Under the pieces are notes generated by a model. The model worked only from the letters and a program-made list of their open reading frames with translations. It made no database searches and was not told where the DNA came from. Below, in pieces: positions 1 through 6,823 of a stretch of 13,376 nucleotides of DNA. A program made the position numbers and the translations under genes. Source of the DNA: an uncultured Fretibacterium sp. (GTDB lineage: Bacteria > Synergistota > Synergistia > Synergistales > Aminobacteriaceae); contig CALAUZ010000214.1 in the NCBI GenBank assembly GCA_937892105.1, positions 1 to 13,376 of the forward strand, read 5' to 3'. Within the stretch, counting starts at the first letter, position 1. Every line of letters starts with the position of its first letter.

Positions 1-2
1 TC

Positions 3-107
3 CGGCTCAAATCAATTCAGACACATATTGCGAATGTAAACAATATCTTTTCGGACTACCTTTCAGAGAATACAACAGCCGGGAGAAATCGCAAACCCCC
101 GGCTTGA
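3..107 (+). CDS. Possible C-terminal end of an unknown plus-strand gene (partial)
   Basis: A reading frame open from the left window edge runs for 34 codons to a TGA at 105-107. The visible residues begin RLKSIQTHIANVNNIF and end near RNRKPPA; they are hydrophilic and the first part could be helical. I do not recognise a family. Amino-acid composition looks more protein-like than in the other two plus frames, one of which stops early and one of which is cysteine-rich. If real, this gene converges on the yqeY homologue and its last codons overlap the hairpin at 77-104. Such a short fragment could also be chance, so confidence is low. Confidence 0.3.
   Translation, partial: RLKSIQTHIANVNNIFSDYLSENTTAGRNRKPPA
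77..104 (-). terminator. Weak candidate terminator after the yqeY homologue
   Basis: A 7-bp perfect stem (77-83 with 98-104, agccggg/cccggct) encloses a 14-base loop 22 bases past the yqeY stop. On the minus strand the bases after the stem (gttgtattct) are only mildly T-rich, so termination may be weak or Rho-dependent. It may also serve a convergent plus-strand gene. Confidence 0.4.
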
Positions 108-125
108 TACCTTCCTTTACACAAC

Positions 126-575
126 TTACCTGTTCAGAAAAGCATTAACCCTTTCTTTCACTCTTGAGCCGTCAGCAAGACCCTTAGCCTTCGACATTAC
201 GGCTTTCATCAGTTTGCCCATGTCCTTTGGCGATGAGGCGTTAATCTCTTTTGCGGCCTCAGAAATCATTGCGTCAAGCTCATCATCTCCGAGCTGTTTT
301 GGCAGGTAGGGTTCAAGTATCTTCACTTCAGAAAGTTCTTCTTCAGCGCGTTCAGAGGCTCCTCCCGCTGAATACTGTTCGGCAGCGTCCTTTCTCTGCT
401 TTATGAGGCGGCGTATTACAGAGTAAACGTCCTCATCTGTTATTTCTGCTCCCCTTCCCTTGTCTGCCTGTAATTTCTGAAGTTCTGCCTTGAGCATTCT
501 TAATGTAGACAATCTGGGTTCTTCGCGTGCTTTCATTGCCTGTGTTAAATCGTGGGTAATATCCTGTACGAGCAT
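126..575 (-). CDS. yqeY: YqeY/GatB-like domain protein
   Basis: This 149-residue cytoplasmic protein matches the stand-alone YqeY family in length and pattern. The N-terminal helix pair carries the LSTLRMLKAELQ segment, the middle has DEDVYSVIRRLIKQRKDAAEQY, and the C-terminal part has MGKLMKAVMSKAKGLADGSRV, the conserved K-G-x-A-D-G turn. The fold is related to the tail domain of the amidotransferase subunit GatB and of some glutaminyl-tRNA synthetases, so a role near tRNA or ribosomes is suspected. The exact function of stand-alone members is not settled. The start at 573-575 is backed by an AGGAGG site at 586-591, 10 bases upstream. It follows rpsU on the same strand, a common pairing, but a terminator between them suggests partly separate transcription. 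No promoter was obvious in the short gap. Confidence 0.93.
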   Translation of the reverse strand: MLVQDITHDLTQAMKAREEPRLSTLRMLKAELQKLQADKGRGAEITDEDVYSVIRRLIKQRKDAAEQYSAGGASERAEEELSEVKILEPYLPKQLGDDELDAMISEAAKEINASSPKDMGKLMKAVMSKAKGLADGSRVKERVNAFLNR

Positions 576-602
576 AAATTATTATTCCTCCTGATTCCGA
601 AT

Positions 603-632
603 AAGAAAAACGGGAGCATATTTCAGCCCCCG
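603..632 (-). terminator. Rho-independent terminator after rpsU
   Basis: On the minus strand a 7-bp GC-rich stem (arms 626-632 and 611-617, one G-U wobble, 8-base loop) is followed at once by TTTTTCTT (603-610). The wobble pair is a C-A mismatch on the plus strand, so the signal is directional and belongs to the hinT-rpsU transcript. Read-through could still feed yqeY. Confidence 0.85.
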
Positions 633-650
633 CAAATGTTTCGTAATTCT

Positions 651-848
651 CTAGCCTGGATTCCTTCTGCGCATTGATTTTCTTTTACGGGCTGCTTCCG
701 CGCGCTTTATCTTTTTGGCATCGCTGGGCTTCTCGTAATGTTCGCGTTTGCGGGCTTCACGGAGTGTACCTACTTTTGCGACTTCACGTCTGAAACGTTT
801 AAGGGTTTCCTCGATCTGCTCGCCTTCCTTGCGTACTACAGTAGTCAT
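651..848 (-). CDS. rpsU: 30S ribosomal protein bS21
   Basis: This 65-residue, strongly basic protein is a typical bS21. It has a [20 protein letters not shown] start, the [13 protein letters not shown] core and a lysine/arginine-rich tail ending [11 protein letters not shown]. bS21 binds the 30S platform near the anti-Shine-Dalgarno end of 16S rRNA and helps start translation. The ATG at 846-848 has a GGGAGG site about 8 bases upstream. The bases just before it form a tiny CCC-GAA-GGG hairpin that includes part of that site, which might modulate initiation; this is speculative. It lies 45 bases after the HIT gene on the same strand with no terminator between, so the two are likely co-transcribed. 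Confidence 0.97.
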   Translation of the reverse strand: MTTVVRKEGEQIEETLKRFRREVAKVGTLREARKREHYEKPSDAKKIKRAEAARKRKSMRRRNPG

Positions 849-893
849 GTGTTCATTCCCTCCCTTCGGGTATCTGTACAGCTTTGAACTCAG

Positions 894-1232
894 TTAGCCG
901 GGGGGCCAGCCGAGATTGCGTCCTGCCAGCAGGTGCAGGTGAAGGTGAGGAACTGACTGCCCGCCTTGTTCGCCTGTGTTGATGACCATGCGGTAGCCTT
1001 TCTCCTCAAGACCCGCATCATGGGCAATTTTCACGGCACTGCTCATTAAGCTGCTCCACACTGAAGGATCTTCGACAGCTGCGGAGGAGGCTATATGCTT
1101 CTTTGGGATTACGAGAATGTGAACAGGAGCTTGTGGGTTCACATCACGGAAGGCCACAACGTTTTCATCTTGATAGACGAAATTGCTTGGTATTTCTCCG
1201 TTAGCTATCTTGCAGAAAATACAATCACTCAT
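894..1232 (-). CDS. hinT: Histidine triad (HIT/HINT) nucleotide-binding hydrolase
   Basis: The 112-residue protein has the full HIT signature near the C-terminus, H96-L-H98-L-H100-L-L, followed by the GRNLGWPPG ending typical of the HINT branch. Other family marks are the CIFCKI start (C4 and C7, a possible zinc-binding pair in some members), the F28-R-D-V core and HILVIPKKH at about 38-46. HINT proteins are dimeric phosphoramidases that hydrolyse AMP-lysine and aminoacyl-AMP type bonds in the cytoplasm. The start at 1230-1232 is supported by a GAGGAGG site at 1242-1248. It is the first gene of the minus-strand run with rpsU, and its promoter must lie in the AT-rich region shared with tctC. 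Confidence 0.96.
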   Translation of the reverse strand: MSDCIFCKIANGEIPSNFVYQDENVVAFRDVNPQAPVHILVIPKKHIASSAAVEDPSVWSSLMSSAVKIAHDAGLEEKGYRMVINTGEQGGQSVPHLHLHLLAGRNLGWPPG

Positions 1233-1264
1233 GAATTTTTGCCTCCTCGAAACGATTATAGAAT

Positions 1265-1273
1265 TTTATACCA
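1265..1273 (-). promoter_or_regulatory. Candidate promoter for hinT-rpsU (extended -10)
   Basis: On the minus strand a TGGTATAAA extended -10 element occupies 1273-1265, about 30 bases ahead of the hinT start codon. A second TATAAT lies at 1260-1255 but would leave a very short leader. No good -35 box is seen at 16-18 bases; TTGTGA (1291-1286) sits at a 15-base spacing. Confidence 0.4.
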
Positions 1274-1318
1274 GATTTATGTAGTTCACAATTCAAATAT
1301 ACTTAATTTTTTGCGGCC

Positions 1319-1354
1319 ATGTATGATTATCTTGTTATTTGCCATAATATACAT
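1319..1354. promoter_or_regulatory. Imperfect inverted repeat, possible operator
   Basis: The arms atgtatgattat (1319-1330) and ataatatacat (1344-1354) are complementary except for one unpaired base, with a 13-base spacer. The repeat lies about 35 bases upstream of the extended -10 of tctC and roughly 45 to 80 bases upstream of its likely start site, where an activator would bind. It could equally be a chance AT-rich palindrome. Confidence 0.3.
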
Positions 1355-1385
1355 AAATCACGCTAACTATAATAAACTTCAGACA

Positions 1386-1394
1386 TGTTATAAT
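1386..1394 (+). promoter_or_regulatory. Extended -10 promoter for tctCBA
   Basis: The sequence TGTTATAAT at 1386-1394 is a perfect extended -10 (TG-N-TATAAT). No TTGACA-like box is seen at the normal distance, which is usual for extended -10 promoters or for activator-dependent ones. Transcription would start near 1401, about 60 bases before the tctC start codon. Confidence 0.6.
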
Positions 1395-1445
1395 TCTTAC
1401 AACTAATTTTCACATATCAATGTTCCAAAATCTATACTCATATTC

Positions 1446-1451
1446 AGGAGG
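1446..1451 (+). promoter_or_regulatory. Ribosome binding site that sets the tctC start
   Basis: A perfect AGGAGG ends 10 bases before the ATG at 1462. An in-frame ATG at 1420 lies upstream of this site and would put 14 odd residues before the signal peptide, so it is not the start. Confidence 0.85.
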
Positions 1452-1461
1452 TCTCATAATT

Positions 1462-2421
1462 ATGATGAGAAAAGTTTTTGCGTTACTCCTCGTTCTCTCT
1501 ATGGCCATACCCGCTTTCAGTGCCGATTACCCTGCACAGAACATCACAGGCGTTGTCCAGTGGGGCGCAGGCGGCGGAACTGACTCCCTTATGCGTCCAC
1601 TCTCCGCAATCGCCGAGCAAACTCTGGGAAAGTCCATCATCATTCAGAACATGACAGGCGCAACTGGCTCAATCGCAACTCAGTACGTCTATGATGCCCC
1701 GTCAGACGGCTACACCCTCCTAATGGGTGCCGAAAACCCAGCACTCTACGATATACTCGAAATCTCCGAACTCACATACAGCAACTTCGATTGCGTATAT
1801 CTCATTGGCGATGAGGTAGTCGGTATCGTCGTCGGCAAAAACTCACCCTACAAGTCCTTCAAGGATATAGTTGATGCCGCTCTCAAAGCTCCTTGGACAA
1901 TCAAAATTTCAACTACAGGAACAGGCGGTCTTCCTTGGGAAGTTGGGGCGTTCATTACCGAAATCACTGGCGCAATGTTCAACCAGATACCTTACGACAG
2001 CGATGCAAGCGCAAAAACAGCCGTCATGAATGGCGAATGCGATTTCACCGTCTGCAAAATACAGTCAGGTATCGAGGATTGGAAAGCAGGAGACCTCAAG
2101 TTCCTTTGCCTCCTCTCAACAAAACCCGTCGAAGTAATGCCCGATGTTCCGTTAGTTACAGCAGACTATCCCGATTTCGCAAAATATCTGCCTTGGGGGC
2201 CGTTCTATGGCGTGTTCGTGAAAAAGGGTACTGATGCAGGTATTGCCGCAAAACTCTCTGAGGCTTTCACTAAAGCTGGCCCTGCTGAGAGTTACCAGAA
2301 AGTCCTCTCAAACTTCAACATTAACTTTTTGGGTTACTCAGGTGAAGAAGCAGCAAAATACATCAACTCGTGGCGCGACAATACCGTAAACGCCCTCAAG
2401 AAATCCGGCGCATTAGACTAA
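1462..2421 (+). CDS. tctC: TTT transporter periplasmic binding protein, TctC/Bug family
   Basis: The 319-residue product has a classic signal peptide (MMRK, a hydrophobic stretch VFALLLVLSMAIPAFSA, likely cut after A21). The mature protein shows the Bug/TctC pattern: the early ligand loop VQWGAGGGTD (32-41), SIIIQNMTGATGS (58-70), DGYTLLMG (82-89), STTGTGGLPWE (150-160) and a C-terminal KSGALD end. These Venus-flytrap proteins capture carboxylates or related small molecules in the periplasm and hand them to the TctA/TctB membrane pair. The ligand cannot be read from the sequence. It is the first gene of a tctCBA operon. A structured 121-base gap follows before tctB. The start chosen is 1462, not the in-frame ATG at 1420, because of the ribosome site and the signal peptide. 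Confidence 0.93.
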   Translation: MMRKVFALLLVLSMAIPAFSADYPAQNITGVVQWGAGGGTDSLMRPLSAIAEQTLGKSIIIQNMTGATGSIATQYVYDAPSDGYTLLMGAENPALYDILEISELTYSNFDCVYLIGDEVVGIVVGKNSPYKSFKDIVDAALKAPWTIKISTTGTGGLPWEVGAFITEITGAMFNQIPYDSDASAKTAVMNGECDFTVCKIQSGIEDWKAGDLKFLCLLSTKPVEVMPDVPLVTADYPDFAKYLPWGPFYGVFVKKGTDAGIAAKLSEAFTKAGPAESYQKVLSNFNINFLGYSGEEAAKYINSWRDNTVNALKKSGALD

Positions 2422-2431
2422 TTCTTGAAGG

Positions 2432-2515
2432 CAGGGGGGTACATAGTGATTACCGGTTTGTACTCTAGGATTGAGACATAACATTAATCCCCCTGAGTAT
2501 GCGTGCTTGGGGGGA
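2432..2515 (+). promoter_or_regulatory. Structured tctC-tctB intergenic RNA, possible attenuator or stabiliser
   Basis: The gap can form two mutually exclusive stems that share the C-tract at 2489-2493. One pairs CAGGGGG (2432-2438) with CCCCCTG (2489-2495), extendable by a wobble and an A-T pair. The other pairs TCCCCC (2488-2493) with GGGGGA (2510-2515). A small gtaca/tgtac stem (2439-2443 with 2459-2463) can form inside the first. The short AAATTTT after the second stem makes a weak terminator at best. Confidence 0.4.
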
Positions 2516-2542
2516 AATTTTGTGAAGAGGTGAAGAATTTTC

Positions 2543-3109
2543 ATGGCTGATAAAGAAAAAGAATATCCAGACCTCATATCTGAACTTGACGTTGACACAG
2601 ACGATATGATAGTCGTTAAGGAACACCCCTTAGAAGCTGGGGAAAAAGTATTCTCGTTCATTCTTCTCATTGTTGGCGTAATCGCGCTGAAACTGTCCGT
2701 CGATTTGTGGTTCAGCATATCACTCAGACGAGGGCCGAGAATTGCATCGGCAGCCGCTGTACCTGTATTCGTGTCGGCATTGTGGGTCATAATGTCGTTA
2801 TGGACGGTAATCGAGAACTTCAAGCTCACAACTCCACTCTCGAAAGTTCAGGGAATAGGTGAGAAAATCGCAAAGGCTCTGGCTTATGCCCTGCCCGTCA
2901 ACGTCATAGTCATGCTCGCTCTTATCGTGGCATATTGCGTTGCTCTGGTTGAGGGTATCAGCTTCTACATTGCAACTCCGTCATTCCTGTACGTATCTAT
3001 GTGCTACCTTACGCGCAAGGATTACGTGAAGAATATCCTGTGGACGGCTATTGTTATGGCGTTCATCGTTCTGGTATTCAGGGTATTGTTCAGCGTTGTA
3101 TTCCCGTAA
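2543..3109 (+). CDS. tctB: TTT transporter small membrane subunit, TctB family
   Basis: The 188-residue protein sits between tctC and tctA and has the build of TctB: a small integral membrane protein of poorly conserved sequence. An acidic, hydrophilic N-terminal stretch of about 30 residues (MADKEKEYPDLISELDVDTDD) precedes hydrophobic segments at about 34-52, 70-91, 115-136, 138-155 and 163-186. TctB pairs with TctA in the cytoplasmic membrane; its precise role is not settled. It is somewhat longer at the N-terminus than many family members. The ATG has an AGAGGTGA ribosome site at 2526-2533. The assignment rests on position and topology more than on motifs. Confidence 0.85.
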   Translation: MADKEKEYPDLISELDVDTDDMIVVKEHPLEAGEKVFSFILLIVGVIALKLSVDLWFSISLRRGPRIASAAAVPVFVSALWVIMSLWTVIENFKLTTPLSKVQGIGEKIAKALAYALPVNVIVMLALIVAYCVALVEGISFYIATPSFLYVSMCYLTRKDYVKNILWTAIVMAFIVLVFRVLFSVVFP

Positions 3110-3126
3110 AGAAGGAGGGTGAAATC

Positions 3127-4626
3127 ATGGAAGCATTATCATACATGGCCGTATTTCTCCGCGAACCCTGGCTGATCGCTCTGGTTGCTGCCGGAACATG
3201 TGCAGGTGTATACGTCGGGGCAATTCCAGGCCTCTCCGGAACAATGGCGGTATCTCTGCTCGTATCGTTCACTTTCGGCTGGGAACAACATAGTGCTCTT
3301 GCCGTAATGGTAGGGGTATATGTCGGTTCAGTATTTGGCGGCTCAAGGTCGGCAATACTCCTCAACATTCCAGGTGCTCCTGCGGCGGTTGCCACTGCTC
3401 TTGACGGTTACGCCCTTGCAAAAAAGGGACGTGCTGGCGAAGCTATGGGGCTTGCTACATCACAGTCGGTTATCGGGACACTTCTCGGAGTTCTGGCACT
3501 GGCCACATGCGCTCCATTGGTGGCAGGAATTGCGCGCAACTTCCACTCCATCGACTATCTTATGCTGTCATTGATGGGATTGATGATGGTCGGCTCATTG
3601 TCAGGACGTTCTGTTAGGTTTGGACTTATAGCGGGCTGTATCGGAATATTCTTGGGCTGTGTCGGGGTTGACGGCCAGACTGCGGTAAAGCGTTTCACGT
3701 TCAACATAGTATACCTTAACAGCGGGGTTGATTACGTTGTGGCGATGATTGGACTTTTCGGAGCGTCTGAAGCATTGAGCCAGATTACAGACATGAAAGC
3801 TACTCCCGTTAAGCAGAAAGTTGACAAGATATTGCCGTCATGGTCAGAGTCAGCGAAGTATTTGTGGCTGACGATAAAGTCCTCGATAATCGGAGTATTA
3901 GTCGGCGCACTTCCGGGAGCGGGAGGAGATATTGCGGCGTTACTGAGCTATGACCAGGCAAAACGCAGCGTCAAAAAACCTTCTGCGCCATTCGGGAAAG
4001 GAGCTGTTGAAGGTATCATAGCCCCTGAGAGTGCCAACAACGCTGCAATAGGCGGTGCATTCATACCCATGCTTACGCTAGGCATTCCTGGAGACGCTGT
4101 TACTGCCGTTCTGATTTCCGCGCTAACGATACAGGGTCTCAGGCCAGGCCCAAATCTCATATCGCAGACACCGGATTTATTCTGGCTCATCGTTGCAAGC
4201 CTTCTTTTTGCGTCATTCTTCCTGTTAGTGTTTGGGCTTACGGGTATTAAGGCGTTCACGAAAATTGTTGAAGTCCCGAAAGGTATCCTCATGCCCACAA
4301 TATTAATACTGTCAGTAATCGGTGCATATGCCATAAGGAACAGCGTCTATGATATTCTGTGGATGTTCGGCTTCGGGATAATAGGCTACTTCCTAAAACG
4401 CTTCAACTATCCCATTGCACCCATTGTTCTCGGCGTAATTCTAACCCGTCTTTGCGAGGAGAATTACAGGCGCGGCGTAATGCTTCAGGGCGGCTCGGTT
4501 ATGGGAATGCTTGGAAGTATTTTCACAAGCTATATTTCTATCGCATTGTTCGTTCTGCTGGTTGTGCTGTTCGTTACGCAGACTGAGACGTACAAGCACT
4601 GGCAGGCTAAACGTCGCGGTGAATAG
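3127..4626 (+). CDS. tctA: TTT transporter large permease subunit, TctA family
   Basis: The 499-residue, highly hydrophobic protein is a clear TctA. It has the family pseudo-repeat: GAIPGLSG (31-38) in the first half and GALPGAGGD (from about 260) in the second. It also has the strongly conserved segment Y65-VGSVFGGSRSAILLNIPG followed by ATALDGYALAKKGRAGEA. The second half carries a matching APESANNAAIGG and LTLGIPGD. TctA forms the translocation path and imports the solute released by TctC, driven by a proton or sodium gradient. The start at 3127 is set by AGGAGG at 3113-3118, 8 bases upstream and 17 bases after the tctB stop. Upstream in-frame ATGs lie inside tctB and have no ribosome site. 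The gene ends in a basic tail (KHWQAKRRGE) before a strong terminator. Confidence 0.96.
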   Translation: MEALSYMAVFLREPWLIALVAAGTCAGVYVGAIPGLSGTMAVSLLVSFTFGWEQHSALAVMVGVYVGSVFGGSRSAILLNIPGAPAAVATALDGYALAKKGRAGEAMGLATSQSVIGTLLGVLALATCAPLVAGIARNFHSIDYLMLSLMGLMMVGSLSGRSVRFGLIAGCIGIFLGCVGVDGQTAVKRFTFNIVYLNSGVDYVVAMIGLFGASEALSQITDMKATPVKQKVDKILPSWSESAKYLWLTIKSSIIGVLVGALPGAGGDIAALLSYDQAKRSVKKPSAPFGKGAVEGIIAPESANNAAIGGAFIPMLTLGIPGDAVTAVLISALTIQGLRPGPNLISQTPDLFWLIVASLLFASFFLLVFGLTGIKAFTKIVEVPKGILMPTILILSVIGAYAIRNSVYDILWMFGFGIIGYFLKRFNYPIAPIVLGVILTRLCEENYRRGVMLQGGSVMGMLGSIFTSYISIALFVLLVVLFVTQTETYKHWQAKRRGE

Positions 4627-4647
4627 ATTTTTGACCGACAATTCATG

Positions 4648-4686
4648 AGCCTCTCTCTTATTTTTCAGGGGGAGGCTTTATTTTTT
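4648..4686 (+). terminator. Rho-independent terminator of tctCBA
   Basis: An 11-bp stem (4648-4658 with 4667-4677, two G-U wobbles) with an 8-base loop is followed by TTATTTTTT (4678-4686). It starts 21 bases after the tctA stop. No T-run lies on the other side, so it acts on the plus strand only. Confidence 0.93.
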
Positions 4687-4711
4687 GCGTAATGGCCGGC
4701 AGTGTTCACTA

Positions 4712-4720
4712 TGCTATAAT
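4712..4720 (+). promoter_or_regulatory. Extended -10 promoter for the antiporter-like gene
   Basis: TGCTATAAT at 4712-4720 is a perfect extended -10, about 75 bases before the start codon at 4794 and downstream of the tctA terminator. No -35 box is evident. The motif plus the following TC matches the tctC promoter (TG-N-TATAATTC in both). Confidence 0.6.
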
Positions 4721-4793
4721 TCACGCATTCATCAAAATTCACGACATAACATACACAGGGATAACCCTCATTTCAGGAGATGATTAACAGACC

Positions 4794-6779
4794 ATGAAGG
4801 GAAATTTTGCGTTACTGTTTCTGGTATTGTGGCCTATGCTTGGAGGCTTAATTTCGTATTGCGCCGGAAAGAAAAGCAGGTTTGTCCGTGATATTGCGGC
4901 GGATATTGTCTGTGTTATTGAGCTTGCCGTTGTGATTTCATGCTATGGTCAAATGGGAAGTGAGCTTGTCATTCCCGGTGTATGCGGTCTGGGAATGAAA
5001 TTCAAACTTGACGGCTTCAGGTTCATCTATGCGGTCATAATTGCGTTCATGTGGGCGGCAACAACAATCTTCTCCCGCGAATACTTGCGCCACCACCGCA
5101 ACCGCAACAGGTACTATCTCTATGTGTTAATGACACTGGGCAGCATTATGGGAGTATTTTTGTCGGGAGACCTTTACACAACGTTTATGTTCTTCGAGAT
5201 GATGTCGCTTTTTTCGTACATTATGGTTGTTCAGGACGAGACCCCAGAAGCTCAGAGGGCAGCACAGACATACCTTGCAATAGCAATAATAGGCGGCCTC
5301 GTAACACTCACAGGATTGATACTCCTTTACAACTACACTGGTACTCTGGACATTGAGGCACTCTCACGCTTCAATCTTCATGACAAATCACCGCTCTACA
5401 TTCCAGGTTTCCTGGTGTTCGTGGGTTTTGCGGCAAAGGCGGCTATATTCCCATCACATATCTGGCTTCCCACAGCACATACCGCTGCTCCTGCACCATC
5501 AAGCGCGCTTCTCTCAGGACTGCTCACAAAGTCCGGCCTGTTTGGTATCCTCGTTCTTTCATCAGGGACATTCATGCACGATCCTTACTGGGGCTTCATG
5601 CTGCTGATACTTGCGGTAATAACGATGGTTCTTGGTGCTGTGCTTGCTGTATTCTCAGTGAACATAAAGCGTACATTAGCGTGTTCATCAATGTCGCAGT
5701 TAGGCTTCATATTAACAGGAATAGCAATGCAGTGCTTTTTGGGGAAGGACAACGATTTGGCTGTAAGAGGCACAATCCTTTACATGGCTGGACACTCGCT
5801 CATAAAGTTAGTGCTGTTTCTTTGTGCAGGAGTAGTACACATGAACACTCACCAGCTTAACCTCAATGACATACGCGGTTTCGGCAGAGGAAAGAAAGTG
5901 TTTATGTTCGCGTTCGTAATGGGAGGACTTGGGCTTATGGGTGCGCCCCTGTGGAACGGATACTTGGGGAAGACGCTGATACATGAGGCAATAGTTGAGC
6001 ATATTCACGCTTTGAGCCATGCTGTCAGGGGAAGTTCGGGAACACTGGCATTCATGACGGCAGGCGGGGAACGTTTCATGTTTTCGGTGTGCGAGTGGTT
6101 ATTCCTGATTTCCGGCGGCCTCACAACTGCTTACGTGATTAAGCTGTTCTATGCGTTGTTCATCGCAAAGCCATCGCCAAACATGCACCAGAAGGACGTG
6201 TATATATCATGGCCGAACGCAGTAATCCTCGTTTTTTCTGCCCTGATACTGCCAGTAATAGGCTTCCTTCCCAATGACATCGGCGACAAGATAGGCATAT
6301 TAGGCTCTGCTTTCATGAACGGCCCTGAACATCATCACGCAGTAAAGTACTTTTCGGCGGAAAACCTTGAAGGCTCTATAATCTCCATCACAATAGGGGT
6401 AGTTGTGTACTTCCTGTTTATACGGCGGGTATTGCAGGAGGAGAAGGCGAAAGGTGAAGTTCGTTACCTTAATTTGTGGCCTGAATGGCTGAACATCGAG
6501 AACGCGTTGTTCCGCCCCGTAATAGGGGGAATACTTCCGTTCATCGGGGCATTTTTCGCGAAGGTTGTTGACCTTGTTACCGCCGGCCCTGTAGTGTTAT
6601 TACTGTCCCATGCCTCGCGGATAAAGTTCATACGTCTGCCGGAAGATACAGGTTTCGGGTATTACCAGGACGAGGGAACACAGGAAACTGTAGGGACATT
6701 GCTGCCGTCAAGCCTTGCTTACGGGCTAATGATGTTTGCGGTTGGATTGTTGTTCGTGATCGCGTTCCTGATGTTGTAG
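4794..6779 (+). CDS. Stand-alone proton/cation-translocating subunit of the NuoL/MrpA/MrpD family
   Basis: The 661-residue protein has many membrane segments and the Proton_antipo_M core of complex I subunit 5 and Mrp antiporters. All the usual charged pump residues are visible: E135 in FFEMMSLFSY, K215 in VGFAAKAAIFPSHIWLPTAH, K246 in LLTKSG, H334 and K338 in MAGHSLIKL, and K393 in GYLGKT. SMSQLGF (299-305) is also typical. The C-terminal part beyond about residue 460 has more helices, a soluble loop near residues 500-525 with a HHH cluster, and LFRPVIGGILPFIGA. That region resembles NuoL/HyfB-like orphan subunits of anaerobes. No other complex I, hydrogenase or Mrp subunit lies in the window. 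It probably moves protons or sodium across the cytoplasmic membrane, but the partner is unknown. The ribosome site AGGAGA (4775-4780) is rather far (13 bases) from the ATG. A signal-bearing cupin gene follows after 44 bases. Confidence 0.88.
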   Translation: MKGNFALLFLVLWPMLGGLISYCAGKKSRFVRDIAADIVCVIELAVVISCYGQMGSELVIPGVCGLGMKFKLDGFRFIYAVIIAFMWAATTIFSREYLRHHRNRNRYYLYVLMTLGSIMGVFLSGDLYTTFMFFEMMSLFSYIMVVQDETPEAQRAAQTYLAIAIIGGLVTLTGLILLYNYTGTLDIEALSRFNLHDKSPLYIPGFLVFVGFAAKAAIFPSHIWLPTAHTAAPAPSSALLSGLLTKSGLFGILVLSSGTFMHDPYWGFMLLILAVITMVLGAVLAVFSVNIKRTLACSSMSQLGFILTGIAMQCFLGKDNDLAVRGTILYMAGHSLIKLVLFLCAGVVHMNTHQLNLNDIRGFGRGKKVFMFAFVMGGLGLMGAPLWNGYLGKTLIHEAIVEHIHALSHAVRGSSGTLAFMTAGGERFMFSVCEWLFLISGGLTTAYVIKLFYALFIAKPSPNMHQKDVYISWPNAVILVFSALILPVIGFLPNDIGDKIGILGSAFMNGPEHHHAVKYFSAENLEGSIISITIGVVVYFLFIRRVLQEEKAKGEVRYLNLWPEWLNIENALFRPVIGGILPFIGAFFAKVVDLVTAGPVVLLLSHASRIKFIRLPEDTGFGYYQDEGTQETVGTLLPSSLAYGLMMFAVGLLFVIAFLML

Positions 6780-6823
6780 AATATCTCACACGAAATATTT
6801 ATGTTTAAGGAGGAGTTATTACA

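Noticed and set aside
1095..1406. Plus-strand 103-codon frame opposite the HIT gene
   Set aside because: It is antisense to hinT over its first part and then runs through AT-rich promoter DNA. It has no ribosome site and no protein-like pattern.
1420..1461. Longer N-terminus for tctC from an ATG at 1420
   Set aside because: The AGGAGG at 1446-1451 lies inside this extension and the signal peptide begins at 1462.
3001..3126. Longer N-terminus for tctA starting inside tctB
   Set aside because: The 42 extra residues overlap tctB out of frame. A perfect ribosome site sits 8 bases before the ATG at 3127, and TctA proteins start near that point.
3948..4334. 128-codon minus-strand frame inside tctA
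   Set aside because: It is fully antisense to a strongly conserved membrane protein gene, with no ribosome site or partner.
4755..4768. Small aggg-ataa-ccct hairpin in the leader of the pump gene
   Set aside because: It has only four base pairs and no conserved riboswitch-like surroundings, so chance is the likely cause.
4692..4787. 31-codon plus-strand frame between tctA and the pump gene
   Set aside because: It has no ribosome site, follows directly on a terminator T-run, and its body overlaps the extended -10 promoter, so it would not be within the transcript.
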